Source of the DNA: Sphingomonas sp. LY54
GTDB lineage: Bacteria; Pseudomonadota; Alphaproteobacteria; Sphingomonadales; Sphingomonadaceae
Reading direction: 5' to 3'
Length of the DNA stretch: 64,000 nucleotides
Assembly: GCF_035594035.1 (NCBI RefSeq)
Contig: NZ_CP141588.1
Location: 186,001 to 250,000, forward strand
The position numbers were made by a program, and so were the translations under genes. The notes below the pieces were generated by a model. That model ran no database searches. It was given only the letters and a program-made list of their open reading frames with translations, and was not told the origin of the DNA. This document shows, one piece after another, positions 59,873 to 64,000 of this stretch; position 1 is the stretch's first letter; every line of letters starts with the position of its first letter.

Positions 59873-61032
59873 AAGTCCTCGGGAATCCGGACGGTCGCGA
59901 TCGCCTGCGCCGCTATGCCTTCGCCGCGGCCGGCAAAGCCCAGCCGCTCGGTCGTGGTCGCCTTGATGCTAACCCTGCCGGGAGGCAGCCGCAACAAGGC
60001 CGCGACCTTGGCGCGCATCGCCTCGCGGTGCGGGCCAACCTTGGGCGCTTCGCAAATGATGGTGACATCGACATGATCGATGCGGCCGCCGCGGGCAGCG
60101 ATCAGCCCCACGGCATGCTCGACGAATCGCGAGGAAGCCGCGCCGCGCCATTGCGGGTCGCTCGGCGGGAAATGCTGGCCGATGTCGCCATCGCCGATCG
60201 CGCCCAGGAGGGCGTCGGTGAGAGCGTGGAGGACGACGTCGGCATCGCTATGGCCGGACAGGCCCTTGCTGTGCGGGATGAGTATGCCGCCCATCCACAA
60301 TTGCTTGCCCTCGGCGAAGGCATGGACATCGAAGCCCAGGCCGGTGCGCGACGTCATCGCGGCGGACAGGCGCTGTTCGGCACGCGCGAGATCCTCGGCG
60401 TAGGTTATCTTGTCGAGCATTGCGTCGCCGGGGACGGTCGCGACCGCAAGTCCGGCGGCGCGGGCGACCTGGGCGTCGTCGGTGGCCTCGGCCGCGCCGT
60501 CCCATTGCCTGTGCGCCGCCAGGATCGAATCGAAGTGGAAGGCCTGCGGGGTCTGCACCCGCAACAGCCCGTATCGAGAAACGGGAGCGCCGAGCCGGTC
60601 GTCGCCGCGCGCGAGGCTGTCGACGATGGGAAGCACCGGCACCGCGCCTTGTGCTGTTTCGAGTGCGCCAACGAGTGCGGACAGGACGTGGTGCGGCAGG
60701 AAGGGGCGGGCGGCGTCGTGGATGAGCACCAGGTCGGCGCCCCCGTCTGCGGCGATCGCCTCCAGCCCGTTGCGCACCGATTGCCGGCGCGTCTCGCCGC
60801 CGATCACCGCGGCGGGGAGGGGGCGGTCGCCCAGCGCCTCGGCCAGCATGTCCTCCTGGCCGGGGCCGATCACCACGCGCACTTCGTCCACCGGCGCTCG
60901 GCCGAGGCGCTCGAGCGCATGCGCGATCAGCGCCTTGCCGCCGACATTCGCATATTGTTTCGGCGCGCCGCCGGCACGGCTGCCGCTGCCCGCGGCCACG
61001 ATCAAGCTGACGATCTTGCCCTTGTTCCCCAT
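59869..61032 (-). CDS. ispDF: Bifunctional IspD/IspF isoprenoid enzyme
   Basis: Two enzymes of the MEP pathway in one 387-residue chain. Residues 1-225 are IspD, the cytidylyltransferase ([44 protein letters not shown]). The C-terminal part from about residue 230 is IspF, the cyclodiphosphate synthase ([11 protein letters not shown] and [20 protein letters not shown] with the zinc ligands, [20 protein letters not shown]). The fusion is common in alphaproteobacteria. The ATG is 68 bp from the divergent dusB. Confidence 0.96.
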   Translation of the reverse strand: MGNKGKIVSLIVAAGSGSRAGGAPKQYANVGGKALIAHALERLGRAPVDEVRVVIGPGQEDMLAEALGDRPLPAAVIGGETRRQSVRNGLEAIAADGGADLVLIHDAARPFLPHHVLSALVGALETAQGAVPVLPIVDSLARGDDRLGAPVSRYGLLRVQTPQAFHFDSILAAHRQWDGAAEATDDAQVARAAGLAVATVPGDAMLDKITYAEDLARAEQRLSAAMTSRTGLGFDVHAFAEGKQLWMGGILIPHSKGLSGHSDADVVLHALTDALLGAIGDGDIGQHFPPSDPQWRGAASSRFVEHAVGLIAARGGRIDHVDVTIICEAPKVGPHREAMRAKVAALLRLPPGRVSIKATTTERLGFAGRGEGIAAQAIATVRIPEDL

Positions 61033-61100
61033 GGCACCGCCCCCTAGCCGAGCCGAGCCTTGCCGGCCAGCGCCTTTAAGTTTAAGGGCTTCAGCCGCTT

Positions 61101-62099
61101 ATGGCCCGCCTTTCCCCCATCTCCGTCGGACCCGTCCGCATCGCCAACCCGGTCATCCTGGCGCCGATGACGGGCGTCACCGATCGTCCGTTCCGCAAGA
61201 TCGTCAAGCGCTACGGCGCCGGCCTCACCGTGACCGAGATGATCGCCAGCCAGGCGATGATCCGCGAGACCCGCCAGTCGCTGCAGAAAGCGGCGTGGGA
61301 TCCGATCGAGGATCCTGTGTCGATGCAGCTTGCCGGCTGCGCCCCGACCGAAATGGCCGAGGCCGCCAAATTGAACGAGGACCGCGGCGCCGCGATCATC
61401 GACATCAATATGGGCTGCCCGGTGAAGAAGGTCGTCAACGGCGATGCCGGCTCGGCGTTGATGCGCGACCTGCCGCTCGCCGCCGCGATCGTCGAGGCGA
61501 CCGTCAAGGCGGTGAAAGTCCCGGTGACGCTGAAGATGCGCATGGGCTGGGATCATTCCAGCCTCAACGCGCCTGAGCTCGCCCGCATCGCCGAGGACCT
61601 GGGCGTGCAGATGATCACGGTCCACGGCCGCACCCGCAACCAGATGTACAAGGGCGAGGCCGACTGGCGCTTCATCCGCAAGGTCAAGGACGCGGTCTCG
61701 CTGCCGGTGATCGCCAATGGCGACATCAACTCGATCGACGACGCCGCCACCGCGCTCGAACATAGCGGCGCCGACGGGCTGATGATCGGCCGCGGCGCCT
61801 ATGGCAAGCCGTGGCTGCTGGGGCAGGTCATGCATTGGCTCGAGACGGGTGAGCGCCGGCCGGACCCGAGCATGGACGAGCAATATTGCCTCATCATGGC
61901 GCAATATGACGAGATGCTCGACCATTATGGCGCGCAGGTCGCCGTCGGCGTCGCCCGCAAGCATATCGGCTGGTACACGCGCGGGCTCCACGGCTCCGCC
62001 GAATTCCGCAATGCCTTCAACAAGGAAGGCGACCCGGCAACGGCCAAGGCCATGCTCCGCGAATTCTACGCGCCCTGGCTGTCCAAAGCGGCGGCTTGA
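61101..62099 (+). CDS. dusB: tRNA-dihydrouridine synthase
   Basis: An FMN-dependent reductase of uridine in tRNA, 332 residues. It has [34 protein letters not shown], the catalytic cysteine in [39 protein letters not shown] and [20 protein letters not shown]. This is DusB-like by length and neighbours: in alphaproteobacteria dusB heads the ntr gene cluster. Here the next gene is ntrY rather than ntrB. ATG at 61101. Confidence 0.93.
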   Translation: MARLSPISVGPVRIANPVILAPMTGVTDRPFRKIVKRYGAGLTVTEMIASQAMIRETRQSLQKAAWDPIEDPVSMQLAGCAPTEMAEAAKLNEDRGAAIIDINMGCPVKKVVNGDAGSALMRDLPLAAAIVEATVKAVKVPVTLKMRMGWDHSSLNAPELARIAEDLGVQMITVHGRTRNQMYKGEADWRFIRKVKDAVSLPVIANGDINSIDDAATALEHSGADGLMIGRGAYGKPWLLGQVMHWLETGERRPDPSMDEQYCLIMAQYDEMLDHYGAQVAVGVARKHIGWYTRGLHGSAEFRNAFNKEGDPATAKAMLREFYAPWLSKAAA

Positions 62100-62208
62100 G
62101 CCGGACGCACCGGGGCGTGCGATCAGCGGAGAGGGCACGCGAAATAGCTGTGTTCTTTTTGCCACTATCTTGTGGTAGGCCTGCAACGTGAGTTCAGGAC
62201 CAACGAGC

Positions 62209-64000
62209 GTGAGACAAGCCAAACCGCGCTGGCTACGGCGGCTTTCCGTCATGGCCCGCCGCAGCCGGCTGATCCCGCTGCTCGAATTGCTGTCGGTCGT
62301 CGCGCTGATCGCGATGGTGTCGATCAGCTACTTCATCATAACCGAGCAGGGCACGCCGCAATCGCTGCTGACGCCGCCGATGGTGGCGATGCTGCTGGTC
62401 GCCAATCTCGTGCCGGCGATGGCGCTGATGGTGCTGGCCGCGCGCCGCGTCGCGGTGGGACGTGCCGCGCGCTCCCAGATCGGCGGCAAGGGCCGCCTCC
62501 ACGTCCGCCTGGTCGCCTTGTTCTCGGTCATCGCCAGCGTGCCGACCTTGCTGGTCGTCATCTTCGCCTCCTTGCTGTTCCAGAGCGGCACCCAATTCTG
62601 GTTTTCGGACCGGGCCCGGACCGTGCTCGAAAATGCGGATCGCGTCGCCCAGGTCTACGCGCAGGAGAATAAGGAGCGAATCCAGCGCGACATCGAGGCG
62701 ATGGGCGGAGACGTCATCGGTTATGTGAACGAATATGGCGTGGACAGCCCGCTCTTTGCCGAGGGGCTGTTCTTCCAGGTCCTCAACCGCGACCTCACCG
62801 AAGCGGCCGTGATCAATGTCGGGACGCGGGGCGAGCTCAATCGCATCGCGGTGGTCAATCTCGATGATCGTCCGCTCGAGGAGCGCTTCCCGTCAGAAGT
62901 GCTGAGCGACCTGCGCAGCGGCGACACGCGCGTCGTCACCGACGCCGGCGACCGCGTCGAGGCCGTCGTCCGGCTCGACCCGAAGGCGGAAGTCTATCTC
63001 TACGCGTCGCGCAAGGTGAACCCCGCCGCGCTGCAGCAGATCGAGGAGGCCCGAAGCGCCGCCAGCGACTATCAGAAGACGCTGCAGACCAGCCGCACCT
63101 TGCAGTTCCGCTTCAACGCGGTGCTGCTGGCGGTGTCGTTGCTGATCGTCGCCATCTCGATCTGGATCGCGTTGACGCTTGCCGACCGGGTGGTGCGCCC
63201 AATGGGCAACCTCATCGACGCCGCCCGGCGGGTCACCGCCGGCGATCTTTCCGCACGCGTGCCGCGCTCCAAGGTCCAAGACGAGGTCGGCATCCTCGCC
63301 AACGCCTTCAACCGCATGACCCGCAATCTCGAGGAGCAGACTGGCGCGCTGGTTTCGGCGAACAGCCAGCTCGACAGCCGCCGTGCCTTCATCGAGGCCG
63401 TCCTTTCGGGCGTGACCGCGGGCATCATCTCGGTCGACCGCGACCGGCGCGTGCGCCTGATCAACAGCTCGGCCGAGGCCTTGCTCAACACCGGCAAGGA
63501 ACCGGCGGTCGGCCAGGCGCTGGCGGTGCTCGCTCCCGAGTTCGACAAGCAGCTCGACGCGGAGGAACGCGAGGACATCATCCAATTCTCCTCGGGCGGC
63601 GAGCCGCGCACGCTCGCCTTCAAGCGGGTGAAGGTGGAAGGCGGCTGGGTCTTGACCTTCGACGACATCACCGAGCAGCTGCTCGACCAGCGCCGCGCCG
63701 CCTGGTCCGACGTCGCGCGCCGCATTGCCCACGAGATCAAGAACCCGCTGACGCCGATCCAGCTCGCCGCCGAACGCCTCCAGCGCCGCTACGGGCGCGA
63801 GATCGCGTCCGATCCGGCGACCTTCGAGCGGTTGACCGGGACGATCGTCCGCCAGGTCGGCGATCTTCGCCGCATGGTCGACGAATTCTCGTCCTTCGCT
63901 CGGATGCCCAAGCCGATCTTCCGCGAGGAGGACATCGTCGAGCTGGCCCGCCACGCCGTCTTCCTGCACGAGGTCGCGCATCCCGAGATCAATTTCGTGC
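62209..64000 (+). CDS. ntrY: Nitrogen-regulation sensor kinase NtrY (3' end outside window)
   Basis: The frame is open to the right edge, giving about 597 visible residues of a membrane histidine kinase. Several transmembrane helices (LIPLLELLSVVALIAMVSIS, LVALFSVIASVPTLLVVIFA, LLAVSLLIVAISIWIALTLA), a periplasmic sensor part, a HAMP domain (VRPMGNLIDAARRVTAGDLS), a PAS segment and the H-box ARRIAHEIKNPLTPIQLAAE (His508) are seen; the ATPase domain lies beyond the window. NtrY signals to NtrX in nitrogen and envelope regulation. Start uncertain: GTG 62209 has AGGA upstream; GTG 62188 and ATG 62251 are also in frame. dusB precedes it by 109 bp; ntrB and ntrC are absent. Confidence 0.9.
   Translation, partial: MRQAKPRWLRRLSVMARRSRLIPLLELLSVVALIAMVSISYFIITEQGTPQSLLTPPMVAMLLVANLVPAMALMVLAARRVAVGRAARSQIGGKGRLHVRLVALFSVIASVPTLLVVIFASLLFQSGTQFWFSDRARTVLENADRVAQVYAQENKERIQRDIEAMGGDVIGYVNEYGVDSPLFAEGLFFQVLNRDLTEAAVINVGTRGELNRIAVVNLDDRPLEERFPSEVLSDLRSGDTRVVTDAGDRVEAVVRLDPKAEVYLYASRKVNPAALQQIEEARSAASDYQKTLQTSRTLQFRFNAVLLAVSLLIVAISIWIALTLADRVVRPMGNLIDAARRVTAGDLSARVPRSKVQDEVGILANAFNRMTRNLEEQTGALVSANSQLDSRRAFIEAVLSGVTAGIISVDRDRRVRLINSSAEALLNTGKEPAVGQALAVLAPEFDKQLDAEEREDIIQFSSGGEPRTLAFKRVKVEGGWVLTFDDITEQLLDQRRAAWSDVARRIAHEIKNPLTPIQLAAERLQRRYGREIASDPATFERLTGTIVRQVGDLRRMVDEFSSFARMPKPIFREEDIVELARHAVFLHEVAHPEINFV

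Overview
The window is a GC-rich, densely packed stretch of chromosome from an alphaproteobacterium, most likely a member of the Sphingomonadales (Sphingomonas/Sphingosinicella type). The basis is gene content and order. There is a DivL-type cell-cycle pseudokinase linked to tsaE-amgK-murU, an HdaA-ppk1-ppx cluster, lptD-surA-pdxA-rsmA back to back with pepA-holC-ndk, fused ispDF, dusB next to ntrY, large TonB-dependent receptors with an ESIVVTGSR-type N-terminus, and many exported metallopeptidases. I see no rRNA, tRNA, CRISPR array, prophage, integrase or insertion sequence. Almost everything is core housekeeping DNA.

Layout. 1-4.8 kb: the end of rpsP, then rimM, an opposite-strand thioredoxin-reductase-like gene, an exported serine hydrolase, trmD and rplS, so the classic rpsP-rimM-trmD-rplS operon is split. 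4.8-11 kb: a DUF2189 membrane protein, a membrane M28 peptidase, asd, a FitA/VapC toxin-antitoxin pair with a frameshifted toxin, a GFA-family protein and an alpha/beta hydrolase. 11-17 kb: a 37-bp tandem repeat, an M2 peptidase, a YbjN-like protein, a peroxiredoxin, YqgE and ahcY, which has a perfect 20-bp palindrome upstream. 16.7-21.5 kb: an AT-rich spacer with nested inverted repeats, a TonB-dependent receptor and a TIGR03032-family protein.

21.5-30.9 kb: the overlapping cluster divL-tsaE-amgK-murU (cell-cycle signalling, t6A tRNA modification, cell-wall recycling), then an M28 peptidase, guaB, an RsmB-like rRNA methyltransferase and a TPR protein. 30.9-36.3 kb (minus strand): lptD-surA-pdxA-rsmA (outer-membrane biogenesis, vitamin B6, ribosome maturation). 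36.5-43.6 kb: pepA, holC, ndk, a small membrane protein, purM-purN (PurN carries an extra YjbR-like domain), an exported DUF2066-like protein and hdaA. 43.6-51.5 kb: ppk1, ppx, an I78-type inhibitor lipoprotein, rnd, aspS and a PPK2-family kinase. 51.5-64 kb: a Gly/Tyr-rich lipoprotein, greB, a third M28 peptidase, ettA, a ferritin-like protein, a NYN-domain protein, carbonic anhydrase, lipA, a RatA/COQ10 protein, a CinA-type amidase, ispDF, dusB and the 5' part of ntrY, which runs off the window.

Functional themes are translation and RNA maturation, polyphosphate metabolism (PPK1, PPX, PPK2), outer-membrane assembly, peptidoglycan recycling, and a notable set of peptidases (three M28, one M2, one M17), consistent with a peptide-scavenging oligotroph. 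I found no convincing new multi-gene system. The best leads are regulatory elements (the ahcY palindrome and the structured leader of the TonB receptor), the PurN-YjbR fusion, the TonB receptor/TIGR03032 pairing, the split rpsP operon and dusB-ntrY without ntrBC.
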